Shown here piece by piece: positions 21,997 to 33,345 of a DNA stretch of 64,000 bases. Numbering within the stretch: the stretch's first letter is position 1; each line of letters starts with the position of its first letter. Position numbers and translations under genes: made by a program. The stretch covers positions 744,001 through 808,000 of the forward strand of contig VUYT01000004.1 of assembly GCA_008802785.1 (NCBI GenBank), read 5' to 3'. The DNA is from Symmetrospora coprosmae (Eukaryota > Basidiomycota > Cystobasidiomycetes > Symmetrosporaceae). Below the pieces are notes generated by a model. It searched no databases and was not told the DNA's origin. It saw only the letters and a list, made by a program, of their open reading frames with translations.

Positions 21997-22273
21997 AGCC
22001 GTTCTTGCTTTCTTTCATATGGTCCCTCACCTGACCCCGGTGACACCACATTCGCATACCTGCACTTCCGCCACCGCTAGCATCGTTGTTTCACCTCACT
22101 CATGCTTCCATTCCTTCAACGTGCTCTCTCGTGCATTCATCCGCCCCATACTAGTAGTAGCGTCGTTCCCTTTGCATTGCCAGTGTAACCCACGCGTCTG
22201 TAGCCGACTAGTAGTTCTCGTTCGTACTCCCCGAAATACACAGCGGGAATCTGTGCCGCCTCAAAGGCCTACG

Positions 22274-23486
22274 TTACACCAAGGCAAAAGCGCTTGGATG
22301 GACGATCTCATCATTCCTGGCTACCTCGCTCAGCGCCCCCGTCTGCATGGCACGCTCGTATACGACGACACCTGTCTGCGTTTTGGATCCCACAATGACA
22401 TAGTGCCTTTCCTCGTGCGCGAACAGCTCTGCGCAACGCGGGTGGTCCAATGCCGTGCGCAGCTCCCCTTCTCGCGTAAGCTGACTGCCATCTTGCGAGA
22501 CTGAAAACCACACTATCGCATCCCCATGCTCGTTGCCCTCGAGTCGGTTTGTGACGTAGATGAAAGCGTCGTCTGGGCTGAGCAGGATGGCCGCCGCATT
22601 CATGCCTTTCGCAGTGGCGCTTGAAGCGTCCAACGGGAGGACGGACAGCTTGACTTTGGGGAGCTCGTCGGACTTTGTGAGATCGTGCACCGAGATTGTG
22701 TTGTCGAGCTCGTTGATTGCATATACGTAGCGTCCTGTGATATCGGTGGAAATGCACGGTAGGGAGTCAGTGCTGGCCTGCAATCGCATAAGGCGAGAGC
22801 CTGACGAACCATTGCTGTGCATCGCAACATGGCGCGGGCCAGCGCCTGGATGACTAGCCAGTGTCGACTGGCCGTCTTTGCCCAAGATACGAAGCTTGTC
22901 GCAGCCAAGATCCGGGACGAGCCAATCCCCGCTTGCAGGGAGGTAGAAACAGCCATGCGGGTGGGACGCGTCCTGCCTGTCTGCATTGGGTCCGGGAGCC
23001 TCGTGGACGGTACTGATGTGCCGCGACTGGCCAAGGAGTCCATCACGTCCAATATCGTAGATCAGGACAGTACTGCTTGAGTACTAAGTAGCGGTTGCGA
23101 CTGAGCTTAGCGGCGGACGCTCGACATCTCGACCTCGTGCCACTTACATTCGCAATGGCAAGCTCGTGACCAGACGGCGAGACGGTACAGTGGCATGGGT
23201 CGACGCCGCCCGAAGAGACGTGCTGGAGGACCTCGAGCCTGTACCTTTCGAGCAGCCCAGGATCCGCCTGGAGACGGACAACGGATACAGTTCCTTCGTC
23301 CTCGCCGAGAGCGGTATGCGACGCGTAGAATATGCTCTCGTAGGTCGGCGAGCGGGTTACCCAGGTGTAGTTCTTGAACGCCGGCTCCGGGAGCTGCACG
23401 AGAGTCAGAGACCGTGCCTGGGTATCGAAGTGCAGCAGCTGTGCTCGGTCGTGGAAGCTCCCGACGAGGAAGGTAAGTGGAGACAT
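22274..23486 (-). CDS. Seven-bladed lactonase family protein (6-phosphogluconolactonase / muconate-cyclase-like)
   Basis: Exons complement(23148..23486) and (22274..23083) with a 64-nt intron; 382 aa. The protein has repeated beta-propeller blades: FLVGSFHDRAQLLHFD, YTWVTRSPTYESIFYASHT, VDPCHCTVSPSGHELAIANY, HPHGCFYLPASGDWLVPDLG, GPRHVAMHS, YVYAINELDNTISVHDL, AAAILLSPDDAFIYVTNR and HPRCAELFAHEERHYVIVGS. Such blades with conserved H-P-H and G-P-R-H strings are the signature of the lactonase/carboxy-cis,cis-muconate cyclase family (Pfam Lactonase). Family members hydrolyse or form lactones in sugar or aromatic catabolism; the substrate cannot be told from sequence, and no aromatic-pathway neighbour is present. 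No signal peptide is evident. The gene converges on the zinc-finger gene, whose stop is about 280 bases away. Confidence 0.85.
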
Positions 23487-23889
23487 AGTGAGTGAGGTCA
23501 GTCAGTACTGTGGCGGAGACGGGCTGCTGCTGCCTTCTGTTGTCAGGACGGAGACGGGTCAATCGGCTCCCTGCGTCAGTCAGGCCCGGCAGAGGGGAAC
23601 AGCAGCACAGGCGGCAAGCTTGTAACTGCGTTCGAGCTCAAGAGTGTGTGGTCTGCCCTGGTTCGTCTACTCCTCTCCAGTCAGTTCGGGCGAGAGTAGT
23701 GTGCTTCACTGTCAGAATGCGCTTGGGTAACTGACGGATGACGCACTGCTCAAGCCTGGGTGGCGGGCCGCTGCTGCATGACCAGAAGCTGGCGAGCTCC
23801 TCGAGGACCTGCAATGGGTTCATCCCGCACCAACTACATAGTACTGTAGCCGAACATTCCAACATCAGCCTAGTTACACTTGCAGCATC
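23487..23889. other. Divergent promoter region between lactonase and small-protein genes
   Basis: About 400 bases between two divergently read genes; expected to hold both promoters. No specific site recognised. Confidence 0.45.
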
Positions 23890-24308
23890 ATGTCATCCGG
23901 ATCAGAGTGAGTATGCGAGCCTGCAGCCTCTTCGCTTCGTGAAGCCGCCCCGGCATGACGCGCACGCTGAGCTGCATCGCATCACCTCCTCACTAGCAGC
24001 AAGAAGGGCAGCGAGCAGCAGGAACAGGAGTTCAGCATCCAGCCTCACCCGGCAAAGGACAACGACCCGTCCTCCAACGTCGAAAGCACTCCGGGCCTCA
24101 TGGGCAGTCGAGAGGAGCCCGTCGCCACTCAGGCCGGTCCCCACATCGTCTCGAACGAGATTGCTAACTCGCTCGAGGAGCCGCTCAGTCGCGACGAGCT
24201 GCGCAAGCGTGCCGAGGTGAGGCCTGCGTAGCATTTGCATCGCCGTCCTCGTCAAGCCAGCCAGCTGACCTCGGTCTCGTCTGCCTGCAGGAGCTCAACA
24301 AGGAGTAG
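23890..24308 (+). CDS. Small acidic protein of unknown function (83 aa)
   Basis: Exons 23890..23906, 24000..24216, 24291..24308 join as MSSGSD-KKGSEQQEQ... ending LRKRAE-ELNKE; 83 aa. Support: a start codon right after a pyrimidine-rich leader, good donors (GTGAGT, GTGAGG), good acceptors and a frame that closes in a six-codon last exon. The sequence is Glu/Ser/Pro-rich with GLMGSREEPVATQ and a C-terminal amphipathic helix (SRDELRKRAEELNK). I do not recognise the family. The first acceptor is a tandem TAGCAG, so a one-residue (Ser) isoform is possible. The gene converges on the site-2 protease gene downstream. Confidence 0.6.
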
Positions 24309-24461
24309 ATGCCTCTCTAACACACAGCCTCCGAGCTCGATGACCCGCCCTGTACTCCTTCTGCTAGCATATACGAAGCCTCCGATGATGTCTCCGACGA
24401 TATTGCCATGACTCTGCCGTAGATCCCAATCCGGAGAAGCCAATGCCTTACTTGCCCGTCT

Positions 24462-26403
24462 CTACCGAGACTCCCCATACACTGACCTAGTAAGAGTAGC
24501 GAGGAGACCGAGAGCCGTCACGGCATGGACGGAGCGAATCAGGGTAGCTCGTCTCATTCTGCACCGCGTCCACCGCCATGGTCGACTGACGGCTAGGCAA
24601 GCCAGCCCGCCAGCAAGGCTCAATCGCGAGGACGTCCGTGAGACTCGCACAACCGGTAGCGTTTCGGCACCATCCTGCAGGTCCAGGATGAGTTCGAGGA
24701 TCTCGTTCCCGTCCAGGCGTGGCAGAGGTAGCAGATTGAAGATCGCCAGGCTCGTGCTGGTCGTGTATACGTATCTGTGGCCATGGCATCACTCTGGTCA
24801 GACCTCTCCACAGCCCGCACATCCCCATCGCGAACCTGATACTCACCGCCATAGTACTACCAATGCCAGCGGTAGTTGCTGGCTTGCCCAGACAGGCGCA
24901 AGCATGCTGCCGACCTTGACCTGCTCCCAGAGAAGCGACTTGTCGCCCTGGTAGAAAATGACATTTGATCTTGAGGCGGGCTGGCCCGGATGAAGAGCCG
25001 TGATTCTGAGCAGCTGCGACTGTGCCGATGGACGGACGCAGACCTGGTCGCTTGATGAGCATCTATCTATGCACCGGGGCGAGGAGAGTATTGCAGAGGG
25101 GTCCAGGCAGGCCCCAGACTTGCGATGATGAGCAGCTTCGAGACAGACCGTTCTCGCCTGGCTTGATCCTGCGGATTTCTGGGGTATGCCGTCCGCGGTA
25201 GTATTGCGGCAGCACTCGCTTGGGGCTGCCTCCCACTGCACAGCAGCAATGCACCAGCCCAGTTGATCGTAGTTCTTCGCGCTGATGCTATCGGGCGAGT
25301 GCAGCAGACGAAGGTACTCATCCCAGTGACCATGCGTGCGCGAATCGTGCAGCTCCAAGTCGTCTAGATGCGTGATGAGTGTGCCCGGGTGGAGCAGACC
25401 GGAGAGCGAGGAGGCCTGGAGAGACGCAGGCGTCAGTTACATTCCATTTGCTATCAAGCCAGATAGTCTAGCATACCTCCTCGACGCGCTGCACGATGAC
25501 GCCCTGCTCGTTCCAGTCCGAAAAGCCGGCTAGCTGGAGCAGCGGGCTGCTCACCCCGCCGAACCCGCTCGCCAGAAGCGCATACGCCAGGCCGGCAAGG
25601 ATGGCGTTGTGCCAGATGCCCCCGGCGATGATGCGCAAGCGCTTGTCTGGTGTCAAGGTGTCGAGCGCTGGCAGCGAAACATAGGCTCCCGGAAGAATGA
25701 CAAAGATGAAGGCGCCGTAAGATGCCACAGCCGTCCCCTCCCTGTGGATTCACCGAGCGAGCGGTTAAGCGCGGTACTGCAGCCAAGATGCACGCGGCTT
25801 TGCGCACTTACAACGAGGCAGCTAGAGCGTGACCAGCTTCATGCCAGACCATGCTGATGAAGCCCGCCAAGAGCATGACCGGGGCTTCCGATAGAGGTAG
25901 AGTGATACCGGGCACGAGAAGCGTCCTATCTGCCGCCTATCAAGCCGCAAAACGTCAGGTCCGCAAGCTCTGGGGCAGCAGTAGCGCGAACGCGGACGCA
26001 CATGGCTATCCAGGACAGGCCCACTTGCCGCGTGCGCAGGAGTGTGAATGCTCCGATAGAGGCTGTTCACGAAGAGGATCGGAAGACAGAGAAATGCGAC
26101 CACAGCGACCCATGCGCCCAGGCTGTAGCAGTCCCGGGCCCATCGTCCCAGGACAAGGGGGCGCCGCCTCGGCCTTGCCGCGAGGCTCCGAGCAGCTGGC
26201 GGGGTATACGAGAAGCGAAGGCAGAGCGGCGGACCGAGCGTGCTCTCGAGACCGGGAAAGCGTGCGGACTGGAACGAAGCGGTGAGCTTGTCGGCGTTGG
26301 CACCTGGAAGACGTCTTTGGCGGGTGTGAGTGCGGTAGGCGAACGCGTGCAGGAGGGTCCAGAAGGCTGCGATGCACAGGACTAGCCCAAGACCGACAGG
26401 CAT
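24462..26403 (-). CDS. Site-2 intramembrane metalloprotease (M50 family, S2P-like)
   Basis: Five exons: complement(26002..26403), (25812..25936), (25477..25741), (24847..25415), (24462..24774); 557 aa. The zinc-binding motif is visible in a membrane segment, WHEAGHAL (H166, E167, H170), and the second catalytic motif appears late as FNLLPLPRLDGNE (D475). Between them lies a PDZ-like region with ASSLSGLLHPGTLITHLDDL and a Cys-rich luminal stretch, as in eukaryotic S2P. N-terminal hydrophobic helices (~3-22 and ~105-125) fit the family. In fungi S2P cuts the SREBP-type sterol/hypoxia factor in the Golgi membrane; Cryptococcus Stp1 is such a case. No SREBP gene is in this window. Length is as expected. 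Confidence 0.9.
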
Positions 26404-27242
26404 GCGTTACGGCGCTGTCTGCTGCCGATAGCAGGGCCTGCAGGAGCTGCAGGCTAGGATCTCCTGCGTCTTTGCTCTGGTTGCCTCGAGCCTGCCGGTC
26501 CGGTGCGGTCGAGGACTCCTCGGCGTGCCCGAAGGGTGGGATTCACTGACCGAGAGACTGCAGACCAGATCAGAAGCGTGCTCCTCAAGCAATAGCTGCA
26601 GTCGAGGTCGCTAGCATCGATATGGGACCCTCGGTTGTGTGAGCGTTCGCCTAAAGACAGGCCCGTCAGAGCCGGTGCGACCAGTGCAGACCGCGGTCCA
26701 GGTGGAGGCCGACACAGCAAGAGGAACCCTACATATCAATGGTGGATAGACAGACTGCGCAAGAGGTGTGGAGCACACGAAACCGTCTCGTCCCCTCCAA
26801 AAGCTCCCTTGTCGGTGCACTTGTCCGGACGGCTTCGGCTCACACACGTGACGCCCGGGCGTTGGGTCAGCTGAGCCGGCCGCCACCACGGGCCTAGGCG
26901 AGGTGGAGACGCCTTGCGACCGTACTCTGCCCGAAGGTGCTGCGGGAGGCTCACTCGCTCTCTCCTCTGCTTCCTCCTCATCCAGTCTCGGGAGAGACAG
27001 TTTTAGTAAACATTAGCATACAGACGCCTTGAGCAAGCACAGCATCAACATCCATCATGGCCGGCGATAAACCTGGATTCTCTGACCTGACGCAGACCAC
27101 CTCGTCCGGAACGGAGGGGTCGAGTGGGTGGAGACAGTCTGTCAAGAGAGCAGTGCCCTATGAAACCACTGACCGTGCCTTACCTCTCTACGCTCGGTCT
27201 TCTCGTACTCTCCTAGCCGCATCCAACGCCTCCGTCACCATT
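26404..27242. other. Divergent intergenic region
   Basis: About 840 bases between the starts of the site-2 protease (minus) and the small Cys/His protein (plus); probably a shared promoter region. No recognisable motif, RNA or repeat. Confidence 0.45.
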
Positions 27243-27810
27243 ATGGACTACGAGTTCTGCGCGTCTCACGGAAGGGAGCTGTTAGTCATGGCGAATGCTG
27301 CTACTCGGTGCAGCTTCGGTTGGCCATCCATCACTCACCCCTGTCGTTCCCTTCACACAGGTGCGATGACTGCGGCATCAACGCTGTTGAGGACAACGAC
27401 TTCGTCAGCGGCATCGACCACGTCGAGGGCAGGGCCCCGCTCGAGGTTGCTTGGAGTTAGTACTTGTCTCTACACTCGAGTTGCTCGAAGTCATAGGGAT
27501 CCTGCCAGGACAAGATGCTGATCATAGCCGTCCGGCTCGCCTGAACAGCCGTCAACAAGAACGGCGAGTACCTGTGCAAGAAGCACGGCTCAGCCAAGGA
27601 TGCCTGCTTCCAGTTCAAGAAGCAGATTGTGGCCAATTCCAAAGCGTGAGTGAATGTGTCTTGCGATACGGCATGGGTGGTGCGGTTACACTGAGCCGAG
27701 TTGATAATCCCGCCTGTTGCATTATGCCGCGTCTCTTCCCCCCGGCCAGTGCTGCCAAGACCCAGAAGAAGAACTCGAAGAACAAGAACGTCTCGAACCT
27801 GATCGCTTAG
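27243..27810 (+). CDS. Small Cys/His-rich, probably zinc-binding protein (96 aa)
   Basis: Exons 27243..27280, 27361..27455, 27549..27645, 27750..27810; 96 aa. Reading: MDYEFCASHGREL, CDDCGINAVEDNDFV..., VNKNGEYLCKKHGSAKDAC, FQFKKQIVANSKA, AAKTQKKNSKN...NLIA. Ligand-like pairs C-x2-H, C-x2-C and C-x2-H plus a lone Cys suggest a treble-clef or MYND-like zinc site, but the spacing does not fit a family I can name. The C-terminus is Lys/Asn-rich and basic. Start choice: this ATG lies inside a longer open frame from 27057; the later start is preferred because the conserved-looking Cys/His core begins directly after it. Two donors are GTTAGT, unlike most donors here. Confidence 0.6.
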
Positions 27811-28435
27811 ATAGGGGACTAGACGCGCAGCCAGCCTCATGTCGCCGTCTGCCGCAACCTCGATGCTCGACGTCCTAAGGCGTTGGCAGTTGCGGCATGA
27901 CCGCACCGAGAAGTGGCCCAAGCCTGTAGCAAAGCGAAGAATCCTCGAGTAGTCAACCAGTGGCATGTATCGGCTTGTTGTCGCGTGTATAGCGTGGCGT
28001 GCGCGCAATGTATCCAAAGTAAAGGGGGTTTCGGATGGCCTGTACAGAAAGAGCGACCAGCAACTGTCGGTCCGCCTGCAGGTCCGCCGGTAGTCCGCTG
28101 GTATCGTTTGATGCGGGCTATCGTTCAGCTTCGTCAAAAGCATGGTCTTCGCGACTCTCTAGGAAGGATAATCGCAGACATGGTACCATGCGGACCTGTG
28201 ATGCTAAAGCCCGCCGACCTCGAACGGTTTCGGCTCCGCAGCGGTTTACCCTATTGGGATGGTCTGCTGTGAATCAGAGACACAGAGGCATAAGTCATGT
28301 TGGACGTTTAGGTACATCAGTGAGCGAGGGAGTACTGTCCTTCAGACGCGTGACTCGAGGACAATGCGGCTCGGATCACATCCGACCCGTTCTTCATTCA
28401 GACCTCTGACATTGCGCTCGAGAGCTGCGAGCACG
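27811..28435. other. Intergenic, ARG7 promoter region
   Basis: About 625 bases upstream of ARG7 and downstream of the small Cys/His gene. Nothing coding or repetitive recognised. Confidence 0.45.
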
Positions 28436-30117
28436 ATGAGCCTCCGTGCGTCAGCTACATCTGCGCTCCACCGTCCGCCTACGCGCTCCATTCGCGCCTG
28501 CTTCAGCACGAGCGCCGGCCTGTCCGCCGCTTCGCCCGACAAGTCCAAATACATCCTCAAGAGCGACGGCGCCGCTTTTCCAAAGGGCTACAAGGCAGCT
28601 GTGCGCAAGAAGGGTCGCCTTCGGAGCGCCCGCCTGTCTCCTCTGACTAATATGCGCTCCTGTTCAGGCCACCCACTGCGGCATCAAGAAGGTCGCAGGA
28701 GCCCTTGACCTGGGCCTTATCGCGTCCACAGAAGCAGCTCCCGCCTCTGCAGCCGCGTGCTTCACAAAGAACATCTTCCAGGCAGCTCCGGTTCAGGTCT
28801 CTCGGTCACTCCTGCTGTCCAACGGCGGGTATGCGCGGTCACTCATCGTCAACTCTGGCTGCGCGAACGCCGTAACTGGCAAGCGGGGCCTCGAGGATGC
28901 ATGGACCATGTCGAGGCGAACGGACGAGGTGCTGGGCCGGCAATCGGGGCAGCACGGCAAGGAGGAGACGCTCGTCATGTCCACGGGCGTCATTGGACAG
29001 AACCTCAAGATGGACAACATCCTCTCTGCGCTTCCCCAGCTACCAGGCCAGCTCTCGGATTCATACGACGCGTGGTCCCGCGCCTCGCAGGCGTTCATGA
29101 CGACCGACACGTTCCCAAAACTGCGAACCCGCAGCGTGCAAATTGGCGGGAAGGAAGTGCGATTCGTAGGCATCGATAAGGGCGCAGGCATGATCCACCC
29201 TCGTATGGGGCCTCCGTCTGCTGGTCCCCCGCACGCAACACTCCTTGGCTTGATTGCGACCGATGCTGCCGTTAAACCCGCAGCTCTGCAATCTGCGCTC
29301 ACGCACGCCATCGACCGAAGCTTCAATTCCATCTCGGTCGATGGCGACATGAGCACCAACGACACGGTCGTGGCTTTCGCGAACGGAGCGAGCGGGGCAA
29401 AGACCATCTCTTCCGAGTCGTCTTCAGAGTGGCAGACATTCAGGGACGAGCTCACAGACTTTGCGGTGGAGCTGGCGGGTCTCGTTGTCCGAGATGGGGA
29501 GGGTGCGACCAAGTTTGTCAAGATTTCCGTCAATGTGGGTCGATCGTACTTGCTGAAGGCGCTGCCGTCGGGCTGACTGCGTATTGCCACAACGTCCGAT
29601 AGGGAGCTCCGTCGTATGGTGATGCTCATCACATAGCGTCGGTAGTTGCGCGCTCGCCGTTGGTCAAGACGGCCTTGCACGGCGAAGATGCGAACTGGGG
29701 CCGAATCCTCTGCGCTGTCGGCTATTCCACGCCTGGCTTTGCAGTCGACCCGACGAAAGTCAGCTTAGCATTCTACCCCACCGACGGTACTGAGCCGCTG
29801 AGGCTGGTCATCAATGGCGAGCCGCTCCCGGTGGACGAGGCGAGGGCGAAGGAGATCCTGCAGCTAGAGGACGTTGAGATGCGGATAGAGCTCGGGCAGG
29901 GGCAGGAGAGCGCGTCTTAGTGAGTCACATTGACTCCGCGCAGTTCACTCACGTAGCTGACCCTTCCTTCCCCTTGCTTGTACAGCTACACGTGCGATTT
30001 CAGCAAGGTGAGGTCGTTTGGAAAGACGCGCCGCTTCGCGAAGCTGGACAGAGCTGATCCTCATCTGTCTTCCATGTGCAGGAGTACATCATCATCAATG
30101 GAGACTACAGGTCGTGA
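28436..30117 (+). CDS. ARG7: Mitochondrial ornithine acetyltransferase / N-acetylglutamate synthase (ArgJ family)
   Basis: Exons 28436..28600, 28668..29534, 29603..29919, 29986..30007, 30082..30117; 468 aa. Residues 1-30 (Arg/Ser/Ala-rich, no acids) look like a mitochondrial targeting peptide. Family motifs follow: [55 protein letters not shown], the autocleavage site HATLL (Thr246 would be the nucleophile released by self-processing into two chains), [32 protein letters not shown] and the C-terminal [12 protein letters not shown]. The enzyme transfers acetyl from N-acetylornithine to glutamate, closing the acetyl cycle of arginine synthesis. Exon 4 is only 22 nt and exon 5 is 36 nt. The first donor (GTGCGC at 28601) is chosen because only it restores the conserved run into HCGIKK. 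Confidence 0.94.
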
Positions 30118-31002
30118 ACAGTCAGTCGCTTTCATTGTACAAGCTAGCCTAGCAGTCTGGCGTTGTGGCTCCGAGTACCCTCGTGTGCCTGGATCGCGTG
30201 TGCCCACAATACGCGTTATGCAGCTCGACGACTGCATGCTAGGACATGGTCATGAGCGAAAGTGCCATCGACTGCCATCCTCTCAGCTGTATCACGCGCG
30301 CCTGCAGCTCCTGCTTCACGCCTCCTGCTCGCGGGCACCTCTCGACGCAAATTTGCCAGCTTCCCCCTGTCTTTGTCGAGGAGCAGCCGCCACCCCCTAT
30401 CCTCTCTGCCAGGAGTATAAAGTCTGCTCGAATCCCCAGACCCCTCTCTTCTTCCGTTTCTCAAGAAACATACTCTTTAGGATCACTTTATAGTGAACTT
30501 CCGAGCTATGTCTAGCTAATCTAACTTAGCCACATCAATCTACGGCTCTTGATGCGATGGAATGGTCGCCTCCTCACCAACGAGAACCCCAAAACTCTGG
30601 CTGCGGCTTGCCTGCGTCGACCCTTCCCTCCGGAAGGCGATGATGCTTTACACGGCCCGCATGCCCTCGATGACTTGGGTCCGCATCTGCGCCAGAGTAC
30701 GCTTCGTCGTGCTCTGTTGTGCCCTCGTCTGCCCTGCTCGGAGTTGCCTTCACGGGCGCCGGCGGGTCGCAGGCGTTGGCCGCGCAGTCGGACAAGAGGT
30801 GCGACTCTGTCTGAAGTCGGTTTTCCCCGTACCCTTCGTTGCTGTTGTGTCCTGCTCTACTACCTGCTGCAATCCTCGTGCCTGCTCTCAATCTCGTTGC
30901 TTTTGCGCCTGTTGCTCCTCGTTGCCTCGCCGCCTCTGCCTGCCTGCTCGTGTGTCACGCGTCTTTGCAGCTTTCGACCGTTCCACCAGCTGTCGTAGCA
31001 AG
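30118..31002. other. Intergenic, upstream of the uridine kinase gene
   Basis: About 885 bases. An open plus-strand frame runs into the start of the kinase gene without a stop from 30562, but its translation is Arg/Cys-rich and unlike protein; I read it as leader. Pyrimidine-rich tracts occur near 30400-30470 and 30850-30960, as is common upstream of basidiomycete starts. Confidence 0.45.
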
Positions 31003-33345
31003 ATGTTGACCAAGGGAGAGGTCGAAGGTCAACGGACGACACGCTCAAAGTCGCACGCTGTCGCGCAGCCTGGGTGAGCGCACTCATCATTGTCGCTGCT
31101 GCCGTCACTTGCAGCTGGGTCGGGTCGGGCTCCGTCGGTCCCGTGCGAGAGCTGGCCGTTGACACTGGCACTCCCGTACCCCCGCCGTCCCTCCTGCTCG
31201 CCTGCATGGCGCACGAGCACAGTCGAGCGCCATGGTACACTATCGACGGCAAGCCTGTCAACGCCTATGTCATCGGGATAGCCGGAGGTAGCGCGAGCGG
31301 CAAGGTGAGCTCGTGCAAGGCCAGGCCAGGTCGATCGGGTGGAGACGCGCATGCACGAAGCCACGGCAGAGGCTGAGCAGGCGCATTCCCTATGCTCCCT
31401 GCTGTCTCCCACTGCAGACACGAGTCGCCTCGTAGGTCGCTCCCCCGTCTGCTGTCCTTCCAAGCCCAGGCGGGACTCGCTCATCCCGCTTATCGGCTGC
31501 TTGTGCCTGTCTGCGAACCCACAGCGAGATCCTCAAGGCTCTGGACGCCCCTTCTGTACTTGTCGTTTCGCAAGACAGCTTCTACAAGTCCCTGACGTCC
31601 GAGCAGAGCAAATCAGCCTTCCGCAACGAGTACGACTTCGATTGCCCGGCAGCCTTTGACTGGGAGACACTGCGCGACTGCACCTCGGACCTCAAGCAAT
31701 GTCGATCTGTCGAGATCCCTGTCTATTCATTCGTCTTACATCAGCGTACCGAGGACACACAGTATCTCTACGGCGCAAGCGTCATCATCCTCGAAGGCCT
31801 GTTTGTCCTGTCGGACCCAGAGCTGCGCGACCTCATGGACATGAAGATCTTCGGTGCGTGGGCATTGATTTCTCGTGATGATGCGCGCGTTCTGCCCCTG
31901 ACCAGCTGTACCATATTTTCACCCCTTCAGTCCAGTGTGACACGGACCTCATGCTCGCCCGTCGGATACAGCGCGACACGGTGGAAAGAGGGCGTGATGT
32001 TCAGGGTATCATCTCGCAGTACTTGACGTGTGAGTGTTTCTCTCAGGCGACACGCGACTCGAAAGTGCGCCAAGCTAACCGAGACGGTCTACAGTTGTGA
32101 AACCTAGCTTCGACAACACCATTTTGCCTACTTCCCGGCACGCCGATGTGGTGAGTTAGCGTCTGCTCTCTCTCTGCACTAATGCCTGGCTGACAATCGG
32201 CGTTCCGCTCGCAGATAGTCCCAGGAGCGGCCAACACCGTCGCTATAGACCTCATTGCAACGCACATTCGGCGACAGCTGAAAGAGCGCGAATTGAGTCA
32301 TCGCAATACTCTGCCTGGCTTCGTCAAGCAAACTCATGCCCTAGAAGACCTACCTCCTACTGTCAAGGTGCTAGAACAGACTGCCCAGTTGAAGGTGGGT
32401 TGCCGGTCTCGCCTTTTCCCGTCCGGTTATCCTGACACCTGATTGCTCTGTGCGCAGGGTATCCATACCATCCTGCGGGACAAGGACTGCTCAAGGGAGG
32501 ACTTCATCCATTTCTCAACGCGCCTGTCGACTGTCATCGTTGAGGAGGCGCTCAAGATGCTGCCCTACTCGCCGCAATCCGTGGAGACACCGACTGGCTG
32601 CAACTACGATGGGAAGAAGCTGGAGATCAGCGTGGGTATGGCACTCTGGCGTGCCGCTCTCGGCTCATGCTGATGCTGTGTCTACCCTATGACTCAGCTA
32701 TGCGGCGTCTCTATCCTTAGGTCCGGCCAATGCTTCGAAAAGGGCTTGCGTCGTGTTCTCCAGGACGTTATTCTCGGGTCACTGCTTATTCAACAAGACG
32801 ATGAGTCTGGCGAGCCGCTCAACTTCCACACTGCGCTGCCACCCATCCTCAAGAAGCGGCAAAGCGCTAGCGAGGCCTACGTTCTGCTATGCGACTCGCA
32901 GATCGGGACTGCTGCAGCATGCATCATGGCCATTCGGATCTTGCTAGATCACGGCGTTCAGGAGGATCAGTGGGTTGTGCATTATCGCCTACACCGAAAA
33001 GACGGAAGCTAATGACGCCGCTCCCGCCCGCAGCATCATCTTCCTCTGCTTCTTGGTAGCACAGACTGGCGGTGTTCACGCAGTTGCGACGGCCTTTCCG
33101 CGCGTGCGGATAGTCACGTCTGCGGTCGACCCTACCCTGGAAGAGCGGGCGCTGCCCATTCGCGAGGTGGACCCCATCACCGGCGCGCATCGCAACCTCA
33201 CAAAGAAATGCTGGGCTATCCTCCCAGGAGGTGAGCACGCGAGACCTGAGTGTGGCAGCAATCTCGCCAGGGCGCCATAGCTGATGCTCCTTTTCGCGCC
33301 TGATCAGTGGGCAACTTTGGCAACCGCTACTTCGGTACCAGCTAG
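31003..33345 (+). CDS. URK1: Uridine kinase with C-terminal uracil phosphoribosyltransferase-like domain
   Basis: Eleven exons: 31003..31073, 31115..31304, 31418..31431, 31525..31853, 31931..32029, 32095..32150, 32215..32394, 32458..32631, 32698..32969, 33034..33230, 33308..33345; 539 aa. The Walker A is GGSASGK-T (81-88), followed by SVLVVSQDSFYKSL, NEYDFDCPAAFDW, a lid with RRIQRDTVERGRD and FVKPSFDNTILP. The second half is a UPRTase fold: GIHTILRDKDCSREDFIHFSTR, LCGVSILRSGQCFEKGLR, HIIFLCFLVAQTGGVHAV and C-terminal GNFGNRYFGTS. Such UCKL/URK fusions phosphorylate uridine and cytidine for pyrimidine salvage; whether the UPRTase half is active is unclear. Exon 3 is 14 nt and codes TRVAS right after the P-loop Lys, so its inclusion is needed for both the P-loop Thr and the frame. 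Confidence 0.93.
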
